From the NCBI GenBank assembly GCA_016199305.1, contig JACQGZ010000126.1:1-5723 (forward strand): a DNA stretch of 5,723 bases. The letters are read 5' to 3'. Position 1 is the stretch's first letter; every line of letters begins with the position of its first letter. Positions 1 to 5,581 of the stretch are shown piece by piece. Below the pieces are notes generated by a model. The model saw only the letters and a program-made list of their open reading frames with translations. It was not told where the DNA came from and searched no databases. A program made the translations under genes and the position numbers. The stretch comes from Armatimonadota bacterium. Lineage in GTDB: Bacteria > Sysuimicrobiota > Sysuimicrobiia > Sysuimicrobiales > Humicultoraceae.

Positions 1-377
1 TCCGCATGCTCGAGCCCCTCTTCCACAAGGTGCCTGACGTGCTCGTCCGCCAGACGGTAATACACAATCTTGCCCTGCCGGCGATGCTGGACGAGCTTGA
101 GGTCCCGGAGCAGCCGGAGCTGATGGGAGACGGCCGGTCGGCTCCGATCGACGATCGCGGCGAGGTCGCAGACGCAGAGCTCCTCCCGGGAGAGGGCAAA
201 CAACAGCTTCGCGCGGGTCGGATCCGCTAAGACCTGGAACATCCGGGCCACGCCTTCAAATCGCCCGTCGGGCCCCGCAACCCTGAGCACCTTGCGGACC
301 TTCGCCTCGTCCACGTGCTGGACTTCACAGGTCTCGTCCTGCGGCTTGATGACCGCAATCGCCCGTCTCAGCGCCAT
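1..377 (-). CDS. CadC-like ArsR/SmtB metal-sensing repressor (3' end off window)
   Basis: A partial gene reading leftward, with 125 codons visible from ATG 377-375. It encodes a winged-helix ArsR/SmtB repressor: a DPTRAKLLFAL helix (residues 52-62), a recognition region with SRPAVSHQLRLL (79-90) and a beta-wing with GKIVYYRL (102-109). The metal-site motif ELCVCDLA (66-73) supplies Cys68 and Cys70. The N-terminal extension ETCEVQHVDEAKV (15-27) matches that of CadC but has Cys17 and His21 where CadC has two Cys. The alpha-5 zinc-site ligands Asp111, His113 and His124 are present; the fourth would lie just outside the window. Family knowledge: such proteins repress metal efflux or storage genes and release DNA on binding Cd(II), Pb(II) or Zn(II). 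The start is supported by GGTGAGGA (392-385) seven bases upstream. A GTG at 413-411 is in frame but sits at the predicted transcription start. The true inducer cannot be read from sequence. Confidence 0.92.
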   Translation of the reverse strand, partial: MALRRAIAVIKPQDETCEVQHVDEAKVRKVLRVAGPDGRFEGVARMFQVLADPTRAKLLFALSREELCVCDLAAIVDRSRPAVSHQLRLLRDLKLVQHRRQGKIVYYRLADEHVRHLVEEGLEHA

Positions 378-384
378 AGGGAGG

Positions 385-392
385 TCCTCACC
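385..392 (-). promoter_or_regulatory. Ribosome binding site of the CadC-like regulator
   Basis: GGTGAGGA on the minus strand, seven bases before the ATG at 377. It decides between this ATG and an in-frame upstream GTG at 413-411, which has no such site. Confidence 0.6.
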
Positions 393-410
393 AACGAATG
401 CATGATCGCG

Positions 411-446
411 CACTCGTAGTATTGTCTACAAGCGGCCAGGCGTCAA
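411..446 (-). promoter_or_regulatory. Sigma-70-type promoter of the CadC-like regulator
   Basis: On the minus strand there is TTGACG (446-441, five of six matches to the -35 consensus), a 17-base spacer, then AATACT (423-418, four of six matches to the -10). Transcription would start near 411, about 34 bases before the ATG at 377. The regulator therefore has its own promoter, although the upstream genes point the same way. The spacing is ideal, but this is a consensus match only. Confidence 0.6.
413..432. promoter_or_regulatory. Probable operator: CTCGTAG-N6-CTACAAG inverted repeat
   Basis: The arms CTCGTAG (413-419) and CTACAAG (426-432) are inverted with one mismatch and a six-base spacer. 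The 20-base repeat covers the -10 box of the regulator promoter and reaches into the spacer. ArsR/SmtB repressors bind imperfect inverted repeats that overlap promoters, so autoregulation by the CadC-like protein is the natural inference. The position is strong evidence, but binding is not shown. Confidence 0.55.
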
Positions 447-501
447 TCGCTCCCGCGCCCGCCGCGCGCGAGGGACCAACGCCTGAGTTTCAGACCACCT
501 T

Positions 502-912
502 TCACACAAGCAGACGCCGCCTCTGTGCGAATTCCTCCGGCGAAATCTCCCCTTTCGCCAACCGTACCTGCAGCACTAAGAGCCCCTCCGAGGTGTCTCG
601 CTTGGGCCGGAGCAGCAGGACGATACCCACAACTGCCAGCGCGAGAACCAACCCCCAGAAGACGAAAATCTGGAAGCCCCACCACCAAAACCCCGGCATC
701 ATGCCGCCCATCATCCCCATCATGCCCCCGGCCGTGCTCATCATCTGCGGCATCATCGCCGTGCACATCCTGGCCATCTCGCCGATGTCCCCACCTGCGC
801 CTGGCGCCGGCATCATCCCGGGCGAGGGCATCGGCCCAGGCATCTGCGCCGAAGCACGTGAAGCGAGTCCGAGGAGTGCGAGCCCGAGAACGCACACCAT
901 CATTGTCCGCAT
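502..912 (-). CDS. Met-rich secreted/membrane SHOCT-domain protein
   Basis: A 136-residue protein. Residues 1-22 look like a signal peptide ending ASA before Gln23. Residues 23-74 are Met-rich (16 Met, many as MM pairs, with Pro and Gly) with one Cys (Cys50) and no His. A WWW-containing stretch leads into one membrane helix (about 76-101), followed by a basic RPKR stop and a C-terminal SHOCT-type motif (about 107-134: LLVLQVRLAKGEISPEEFAQ, then RRRLL). SHOCT is a short domain at protein ends, often behind a membrane helix; its role is poorly known. Clustered Met suggests Cu(I) or Ag(I) binding on the outer face, which is inference. The gene follows the thioredoxin gene by six bases and has a perfect GGAGGT site (926-921), so the two are surely co-transcribed. 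If the N-terminal signal is not cleaved, it would be a two-helix membrane protein. Confidence 0.85.
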   Translation of the reverse strand: MRTMMVCVLGLALLGLASRASAQMPGPMPSPGMMPAPGAGGDIGEMARMCTAMMPQMMSTAGGMMGMMGGMMPGFWWWGFQIFVFWGLVLALAVVGIVLLLRPKRDTSEGLLVLQVRLAKGEISPEEFAQRRRLLV

Positions 913-918
913 GTCCTG

Positions 919-1497
919 CTACCTCCCAAGGAGCCGCTGAAGATGTTCGACCATCCATTCTTCCGGAACCGCGCCGACATGCTTCCCCACAATCACGCCC
1001 TCCTGATCGACGATGAACGTCTCCGGCACTCCATAGACGCCGAAGTCGATGCTGATCCGTCCTGTTCGGTCCATCCCGTTGGGGAAGGTCTGGCCGAATT
1101 GCCGGATGAACTCACGGGCGGGGCGTTCCTGATCCTGGATGTTGACGCCGATGACGACCACGCCCTGGTTCCGAAACCGCTCCCAGACACGCTGCAGCCT
1201 GGGGGCTTCCTCGTAGCAGGCCGGATAGCACCAGGAAGCCCAGAAGTTGACGATCAGGATCTTGCCTCGAAGGGAAGCCGCGTCCAAAACGCCGCCCGCG
1301 AAGAGCGGCAACTTGAAGACGGGCGCCGGCCGGCCGACAAGCGGGGAGGGGAGCGCTCGGGGGTTCCGGGTGAATCCGAAGGCGAGCAGCCCCGCCACAG
1401 GGAGCGTCATCAGCAGGGCGACGGCAACCGCTCTCCGCGTCGAGCGCGGCTGGGGGGCCGCTGGAGCCTCCGAAAGGACCTCCGGTTCGATGCGCAC
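919..1497 (-). CDS. TlpA/CcmG-like membrane-anchored thioredoxin with CYPAC active site
   Basis: A 192-residue extracytoplasmic thiol:disulfide oxidoreductase. A short basic N-terminus is followed by a membrane helix (about 23-42), then a thioredoxin fold: VGRPAPVFKLP (54-64), the active-site strand NFWASWC (84-90), and YGVPETFIVD (155-164) with the cis-Pro158 loop in the CcmG/DsbE form. Family members reduce apocytochrome c or other outside cysteines using electrons from CcdA/DsbD. The oddity is the active site: WCYPAC places Cys90 and Cys94 three residues apart instead of two. The start is GTG 1497-1495, the first possible start after an in-frame TAG; a GGAGG lies only three bases upstream, which is tight. 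It is first in the leftward group. The fold is secure; the specific role and the name ccmG are not, and no other cytochrome c maturation gene is visible. Confidence 0.87.
   Translation of the reverse strand: MRIEPEVLSEAPAAPQPRSTRRAVAVALLMTLPVAGLLAFGFTRNPRALPSPLVGRPAPVFKLPLFAGGVLDAASLRGKILIVNFWASWCYPACYEEAPRLQRVWERFRNQGVVVIGVNIQDQERPAREFIRQFGQTFPNGMDRTGRISIDFGVYGVPETFIVDQEGVIVGKHVGAVPEEWMVEHLQRLLGR
921..926 (-). promoter_or_regulatory. GGAGGT ribosome binding site overlapping the upstream stop codon
   Basis: On the minus strand GGAGGT lies eight bases before the ATG at 912-910, and its last T begins the TAG stop (921-919) of the thioredoxin gene. The arrangement suggests translational coupling of the two genes. 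Confidence 0.7.
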
Positions 1498-1538
1498 GGG
1501 CCTCCGCTATGCCTGGGATTTCCTCCATCGACGATAAT

Positions 1539-1566
1539 AGTATAGAGAGACGCGGCCTTAGGTGAA
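1539..1566 (-). promoter_or_regulatory. Candidate promoter of the leftward thioredoxin-SHOCT genes
   Basis: On the minus strand there is TTCACC (1566-1561, four of six matches to the -35), a 16-base spacer, then TATACT (1544-1539, five of six matches to the -10). Transcription would begin near 1532, about 35 bases before the GTG at 1497. This is a consensus match only, and an overlapping TATTAT (1539-1534) is an alternative -10. Confidence 0.45.
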
Positions 1567-1596
1567 GACCTGAAACCCCAGGAGTGCACAGCGGAC

Positions 1597-1601
1597 GGAG
1601 G
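1597..1601 (+). promoter_or_regulatory. Ribosome binding site of the Asp-box protein gene
   Basis: GGAGG, ten bases before the ATG at 1612; slightly long spacing but the only candidate site. No other start lies before the membrane helix of the product except this ATG, so the site and the protein agree. Confidence 0.5.
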
Positions 1602-1611
1602 CGACGACACG

Positions 1612-2565
1612 ATGGGCCGCACCGGGAATAGGCGAGACGCCGGAGTCGGCGGCAGGCCGCGCAGAGGACGAGGACGAGGGCGCAACACCCGGCGGATTGT
1701 CCTGGCTGCGGTTGTCGCTCTTGGAGGGGTGCTCGTGGCGGCCGTTCTCCTCGGAGGGGGCGGGCGCCAGGCCGGCGGCGCGATCGCCGTCTTGCGCACC
1801 GCCGACTTCCATGCCCTTGCCTTCAGCCCAGACGACCCCGAGGTCGCCTTCTTCGGACATCACAACGGGATGATGAGAAGCACCGACGGGGGGCGGACCT
1901 GGAGTCCGCTGGTCGCACAGCCGAATTTCGACGCGATGGGCCTGGCGGTCAATCGTGGCAATTCCCGCCAGATCTTCCTGGCCGGTCACGACGTCTTCCA
2001 GATCAGCGTAGACGGCGGCGCATCCTGGCAACCGGTCGCTCACGATCTCCCCGGCACCGATATCCACGGATTTGCCATGAGTTCGAACGACCCCAACCGT
2101 CTGTATGCGTTTGTCGTCCGCCACGGTCTGTTCAGCAGCGCGGACGGCGGCCGCCGCTGGACCGAGGCCAGTAGCGCGCTGCCGGGCGACGTCATGGCCC
2201 TGGCCGCGGCGGGAGGCAGCCCCGAGATCCTGTACGCCGGCAGCATGCGGGCGGGCGTGCTGAAGAGCACCGACGGCGGGCGGACGTGGGAGGTCACGAC
2301 CGGCGGCCTCCCCTCTCCCACGGTCTTCACGCTCGCCATTGACCCGACGAACAGAAACGCCATCTACGCAGGCCTCCTCGGGGGCCTGTTCAAGAGCACG
2401 GACGGCGGCACAACGTGGAGCAAATTGCCCTTCCCCGGCGAGAACGTGGTCGCGCTCGCCGTCAGCCCCTCCCGGCCGAATGTCCTGCTGGCTATCACCG
2501 TTCATCAGAGTGACGGGCTGGTCTACCGCAGCGAAGATGGCGGCCAGACATGGGGGCAGAGGTAG
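1612..2565 (+). CDS. Membrane-anchored Asp-box (BNR) beta-propeller protein
   Basis: A 317-residue protein. Residues 1-28 carry 11 Arg, followed by one membrane helix (about 29-48) and a Gly-rich linker. The rest is six Asp boxes of the form S-x-D-G-G-x-x-W at residues 90-97, 132-139, 176-183, 219-226, 262-269 and 307-314, spaced 42-45 residues apart, as in a beta-propeller built from about 43-residue blades. The positive-inside rule puts the propeller outside the cell. Asp boxes occur in sialidases, sortilin-type receptors, photosystem assembly factors and many 'glycosylhydrolase' entries that lack proof of activity. Here I see no sialidase RIP motif, so an enzyme call is not justified; a binding or assembly scaffold fits equally well. 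The protein has no cysteine. It is the first gene of the rightward copper/redox group and ends five bases before the next start. Confidence 0.85.
   Translation: MGRTGNRRDAGVGGRPRRGRGRGRNTRRIVLAAVVALGGVLVAAVLLGGGGRQAGGAIAVLRTADFHALAFSPDDPEVAFFGHHNGMMRSTDGGRTWSPLVAQPNFDAMGLAVNRGNSRQIFLAGHDVFQISVDGGASWQPVAHDLPGTDIHGFAMSSNDPNRLYAFVVRHGLFSSADGGRRWTEASSALPGDVMALAAAGGSPEILYAGSMRAGVLKSTDGGRTWEVTTGGLPSPTVFTLAIDPTNRNAIYAGLLGGLFKSTDGGTTWSKLPFPGENVVALAVSPSRPNVLLAITVHQSDGLVYRSEDGGQTWGQR
1879..2553 (+). repeat. Six in-frame Asp-box repeats (period about 130 bases)
   Basis: The six S-x-D-G-G-x-x-W units recur every 126-135 bases. Some are close at DNA level: GCACCGACGG begins units one and four, and GCACGGACGG begins unit five. 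The other units differ more, so this looks like an old internal duplication under protein-level selection, not a recent tandem repeat. Confidence 0.75.
2559..2563 (+). promoter_or_regulatory. Ribosome binding site that sets the ResA-like start at 2571
   Basis: GAGGT lies seven bases before ATG 2571, and its last T begins the TAG stop (2563-2565) of the Asp-box gene. An in-frame ATG at 2550 has no such site and lies inside the upstream gene, so 2571 is preferred. The overlap suggests coupled translation. Confidence 0.65.
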
Positions 2566-2570
2566 TCTTG

Positions 2571-3179
2571 ATGTTGAAGAGACGGCTCCTTCTGGCTGTG
2601 GGGATCGCGGGGTTCGTCGCGCTCGTGGGCGGAGTCGTCTACCTGGCCGTCTCGTCTTCTCCTTCCCGATCGGTCACCCCGCCGGCCGCGCCTGGCCTGG
2701 GGTTTCAGCCGCTCCCCACACCCCCGGGGCCCGCTCGTGCCGCGCCGCGCATCGGTGCCCAGGCGCCGCCATTCGAGGCACGCCGGCTCGATGCAGGGAC
2801 GCTGGCGCTGGCCGACCTGCGGGGGCAGGGGGTGGTGATGAACTTCTTCGCCTCCTGGTGCGTGCCGTGCCGCGCCGAGGCCCGAGACCTGGAGGCGACC
2901 TACCAGAAGTACAAGGCGCAGGGTATTGTCTTTCTCGGGGTGGACATCGAACAGGATACGTGGGATGACGCCCGCGCATTCATCAAAGAATTCGGCATCA
3001 CCTACCCCGCCATCCGGGACGAGACCGGGAAGATCGCGCAGCGTTATCAGATGTTTGGGCTTCCTACTACCTACTTCATCGACAACGACGGCATCCTGCG
3101 TTCGAAGTATGTGGGACCCTTCCTCGGGCCGGAAGGGCTGAAGGAACTGGAGCGCCGCATCAAGACGATTCTTCCCTGA
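2571..3179 (+). CDS. ResA/TlpA-like membrane-anchored thioredoxin
   Basis: A 202-residue extracytoplasmic thiol:disulfide oxidoreductase from ATG 2571. An MLKRR start leads into a membrane helix (about 6-28), then a Pro-rich linker (31-60). The thioredoxin domain shows IGAQAPPFEA (61-70), the canonical active site WCVPC with Cys97 and Cys100 in NFFASWCVPCRAE, FLGVDIEQD (121-129), and GLPTTYFID (163-171) with cis-Pro165. The family reduces cysteines outside the membrane, for example in apocytochrome c or copper-site proteins; which substrate applies here is unknown. It sits between the Asp-box gene (five-base gap) and the CopC-CopD gene (four-base gap). It differs clearly from the other thioredoxin in the window (normal CxxC, GLPTTYF loop rather than GVPETF), so the two are not recent duplicates. 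A Sco-like role in copper delivery is possible but the Sco metal ligands are not evident. Confidence 0.9.
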   Translation: MLKRRLLLAVGIAGFVALVGGVVYLAVSSSPSRSVTPPAAPGLGFQPLPTPPGPARAAPRIGAQAPPFEARRLDAGTLALADLRGQGVVMNFFASWCVPCRAEARDLEATYQKYKAQGIVFLGVDIEQDTWDDARAFIKEFGITYPAIRDETGKIAQRYQMFGLPTTYFIDNDGILRSKYVGPFLGPEGLKELERRIKTILP

Positions 3180-3183
3180 GGGT

Positions 3184-5565
3184 GTGAACCTGCGCGGCCA
3201 CGCGAGCATCCTGCGGGCGGTCGCGGTGGCCGCCCTGCTCACGGCGGCCGCAATTTCACCCGCAGCGGCGCATGGGATCCTGGAACGTTCCGATCCCGCC
3301 GCCAACGCCTCCGTACCCGCAGCGCCGAAGCGGCTCGTCCTGTGGTTCACCGAGCCTGTCGATCCCGTTCTCAGTTCGGCGTCGGTCCTGGACGGGCAGG
3401 GGCGCCGGGTCTCCGGCCGTGCCGTCGTGGGGGAAGACCGGCGCAGCATGCGGGTGGAAGTGGATGCGGAGGCAGCCGGCCTCTATACGATCACCTGGCA
3501 GGTCCTTTCGACCGTCGATGGACACGTAACGCGGGGAGCGTTCGTCTTCGCCGTGGGGCGGCCCGCCCCGGATGCGGCATCCTCCCAAACCGCTCCCCCT
3601 GACCCTCTCGCCGTCGCGGCGCGCTGGGGCGCCTTCTACGCGGCGATCCTGCTGGCGGGCAGCATCTTTTTCCAGCTCCTGGTCCTGCGGCCGACCGAAC
3701 GGCGGGCCGGAGTGCCGGCAGGGACGGCCGGCCGGGGAACGGCGACCGGCGTCCTCCGACGGCTCCAGGTCGCCGCCAGCCTGGTTCTGATCGCGACGGT
3801 GACGGCGGAATTCGCCCTCACGGCCGCCTCGCTCATCGAGGCGTCGCTCCCGCAGGCAGTGGCTCGTGGACTCCTCTGGCCGCTGCTCTTCGGCACCAAA
3901 GCGGGATGGAGCGCCCTGGCTCGGTGGGGCCTGGCCATGCTCCTGCTGCTACCCCCCGGCCGGACGGGACGCGTGGTGCAATCGGCGGGGCTGCTGTTGA
4001 TGATCGGCACGGCAGGGCTGGCCGCGATCTTCCGCAGCCTGACCGCGCTGGCCAGCCCGACCCATACGCTCCACCTCATCCTCGTCGTGGGCGTCTCGCT
4101 CGGATACGGTCTGGTCAACGCCATCCGCCGGCCCCCCGAGGTGGACTGGGTGCCCGCGCTGGCGGCCGCCGGGCTCCTGGCCGGCTTCACGCTGACCTCG
4201 CACGCCTTCGGCAGCGGTCCCGCCGCCATAATAGCGGACTGGACGCATCTCCTCGCGGCCGCCGCCTGGGTCGGGGGGCTTGTAGCCTTGTTTGTTGTGG
4301 TGCGGACGCGAGGGGCGGCCGCCGGCAGCGCCACACACAGCGCCGCGTCTGCTCTCACCCCTATTCTGGTGTCGAGATTCTCCATGGCCGCCGCTCTCAG
4401 TCTTGGGATCCTCGTCCTGACCGGACTCTACGGCATGTGGCTGCACGTCCCCGGCCTGGCGGCCCTCACGGGCACGCCATACGGCCGCGCGCTGGGGCTC
4501 AAACTACTGCTGGTCCTGGCGCTGGCGGCGCTGGGGACGATGAACCATTTCGTCTTCCGCCCGCGACTGGCCGCCGCGACAGGCGGGGCGCGCCCCCCGG
4601 GGCACCGGCGGTTCCTCCGAGCGGTCACCGGGGAGATCGGGGTGGGGGCGGCGATCCTGCTGGTCGTCGCGGTCCTCACTATCACGCCGCCGGCGAGCGT
4701 GGTCGCTCCGTCCGCGGCGCGGGAGCCGCTACGTCTGGCCGGCCTGGCCGGACCGGCCGGCGATGTCCGCGTGCGGCTGGCAATCGCCCCCGCGAAACCG
4801 GGCTGGAATGTGTACGAGGTGGACATCACATCCGGTGGCGCGCCGCTGAGCGGCGCGACCCGCGCGCTGCTGCGCCTGACCCACCTCGATGTGCCGCTCA
4901 TGCCCGTGACCGTCCGCCTGCTCGGCCGGGACGGCGGACGATTCACCGCCACGGGTGGCGAGCTGTCGTTGCCGGGCTGGTGGGAGGTAACGGTTATCGT
5001 CCGCCGCGCAAGCCGTCTCGATGATGCGACCGCCTTCCCCCTGCGGCTCGGGGTACCCCCGACGCGGCCTTCCGATCCCGCCGCTCTCCGCCTCCTCGAC
5101 CGGGCCCGCCGCACCGCCGGTACCCTGCGCGCCTGGCGGCAGGTGGAGGAGCTCACCGACGGCAGGGGCAATGTGGTTGTGACCACCTTCGAGTTCGTCG
5201 CCCCCGACCGGATGCGCTACCGGACGTCTGGCAGGCAGGAAGCGATCATCATCGGCGCGCGCCGGTTCACCCGCAGCGACGGCGGCCCGTGGGAACAGGA
5301 CAGTCTACCGGACCCCCTCAAAGTCGAGGGGCCGGCTCTATACATGCGGGAGGCCCAGGCCGTGACGCAGGGACGCCTGGCTGACTGTGAGGGAGAGCCC
5401 TGCCGCGTCCTCCTGTGGGAAGCTCCCGGGGGGTCCGCCGCCTTCGCCGGATGGATCGGGACCCGCAGTGGCCGCGTCTACCGGCTGCTGATGGTCGCCG
5501 CCTCCCACTTCATGACGGTCCGCGTGCGCGACTTCGACGCACCCATCCGGATCACGCCACCCTAG
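3184..5565 (+). CDS. CopC-CopD copper-transport fusion with FixH/YtkA-like and LolA-like C-terminal domains
   Basis: A 793-residue protein. A signal peptide (1-29, PAAA before His30) leads to a CopC domain (30-125): the mature N-terminus begins HGILERSDP, and Asp112 and His114 in STVDGHVTRG complete the usual Cu(II) ligands. About eight to ten membrane helices follow (about 143-500), with the CopD region in the second half (TSHAFG at 338-343, ADWTHLLAAAAWVGGL at 351-366, LTGLYGMW at 412-419, YGRALGLKLLLVLAL at 433-447). Such YcnJ-type fusions are linked to copper uptake or tolerance. Two further outside domains follow: an immunoglobulin-like FixH/YtkA-type region (about 516-623) and a region resembling LolA/LppX lipid-carrier folds (about 628-790) with the protein's only cysteines, Cys735 and Cys740. 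The start is GTG 3184, the first in-frame start after a stop at 3139, and it gives an intact signal peptide. GAGGGT abuts it, too close for ideal spacing. The CopC-CopD call is firm; the last two domain names are weaker. Confidence 0.9.
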   Translation: MNLRGHASILRAVAVAALLTAAAISPAAAHGILERSDPAANASVPAAPKRLVLWFTEPVDPVLSSASVLDGQGRRVSGRAVVGEDRRSMRVEVDAEAAGLYTITWQVLSTVDGHVTRGAFVFAVGRPAPDAASSQTAPPDPLAVAARWGAFYAAILLAGSIFFQLLVLRPTERRAGVPAGTAGRGTATGVLRRLQVAASLVLIATVTAEFALTAASLIEASLPQAVARGLLWPLLFGTKAGWSALARWGLAMLLLLPPGRTGRVVQSAGLLLMIGTAGLAAIFRSLTALASPTHTLHLILVVGVSLGYGLVNAIRRPPEVDWVPALAAAGLLAGFTLTSHAFGSGPAAIIADWTHLLAAAAWVGGLVALFVVVRTRGAAAGSATHSAASALTPILVSRFSMAAALSLGILVLTGLYGMWLHVPGLAALTGTPYGRALGLKLLLVLALAALGTMNHFVFRPRLAAATGGARPPGHRRFLRAVTGEIGVGAAILLVVAVLTITPPASVVAPSAAREPLRLAGLAGPAGDVRVRLAIAPAKPGWNVYEVDITSGGAPLSGATRALLRLTHLDVPLMPVTVRLLGRDGGRFTATGGELSLPGWWEVTVIVRRASRLDDATAFPLRLGVPPTRPSDPAALRLLDRARRTAGTLRAWRQVEELTDGRGNVVVTTFEFVAPDRMRYRTSGRQEAIIIGARRFTRSDGGPWEQDSLPDPLKVEGPALYMREAQAVTQGRLADCEGEPCRVLLWEAPGGSAAFAGWIGTRSGRVYRLLMVAASHFMTVRVRDFDAPIRITPP

Positions 5566-5581
5566 GCCGTCGCGCGCCCCG

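Larger units (their letters stand above)
1498..1611. promoter_or_regulatory. Divergent intergenic promoter region
   Basis: These 114 bases separate the leftward and rightward groups, so both must be transcribed from here unless they depend on outside promoters. It holds a short AT-rich island (about 1532-1546) inside very GC-rich DNA. On the plus strand, GATAAT (1533-1538) and TATAGA (1541-1546) resemble -10 boxes, but I find no convincing -35 for either. A small perfect inverted repeat, AGGT-GAAG-ACCT (1560-1571), overlaps the leftward -35 candidate. Confidence 0.6.

Noticed and set aside
451..475. GC-rich hairpin (TCCCGCGC with GCGCGAGGGA) as a terminator for the leftward genes
   Set aside because: The stem has a bulge and no T-tract follows on the minus strand; in GC-rich DNA such hairpins are common by chance.
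700..775. CATCAT-type tandem repeat
   Set aside because: It is simply the coding sequence of the MM pairs on the minus strand, irregularly spaced, not an independent repeat.
398..940. Long plus-strand open frame opposite the SHOCT gene
   Set aside because: It is the mirror of the Met-rich segment (many CAT triplets) and shows no domain; the minus-strand protein has a signal peptide, helix and SHOCT tail plus a strong ribosome site.
943..1545. 200-codon plus-strand open frame opposite the CYPAC thioredoxin
   Set aside because: No domain in its product; the minus-strand frame is an intact thioredoxin fold.
1558..2505. 315-codon minus-strand open frame opposite the Asp-box gene
   Set aside because: High GC keeps opposite frames open. 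Its product is low-complexity and charged with no recognisable domain, while the plus strand has six regular Asp boxes.
2550..2570. Upstream ATG for the ResA-like gene
   Set aside because: It lies inside the Asp-box gene with no ribosome site, and adds seven non-typical residues before a good MLKRR signal-anchor start at 2571.
2523..3449. 308-codon minus-strand open frame opposite the ResA-like and CopCD genes
   Set aside because: It spans the boundaries of three well-supported plus-strand genes and has no recognisable motif.
3636..5186. Several long frames on either strand inside the CopCD gene
   Set aside because: Arg/Ala/Pro-rich shadows without domains; the CopCD frame has clear helices and metal ligands.
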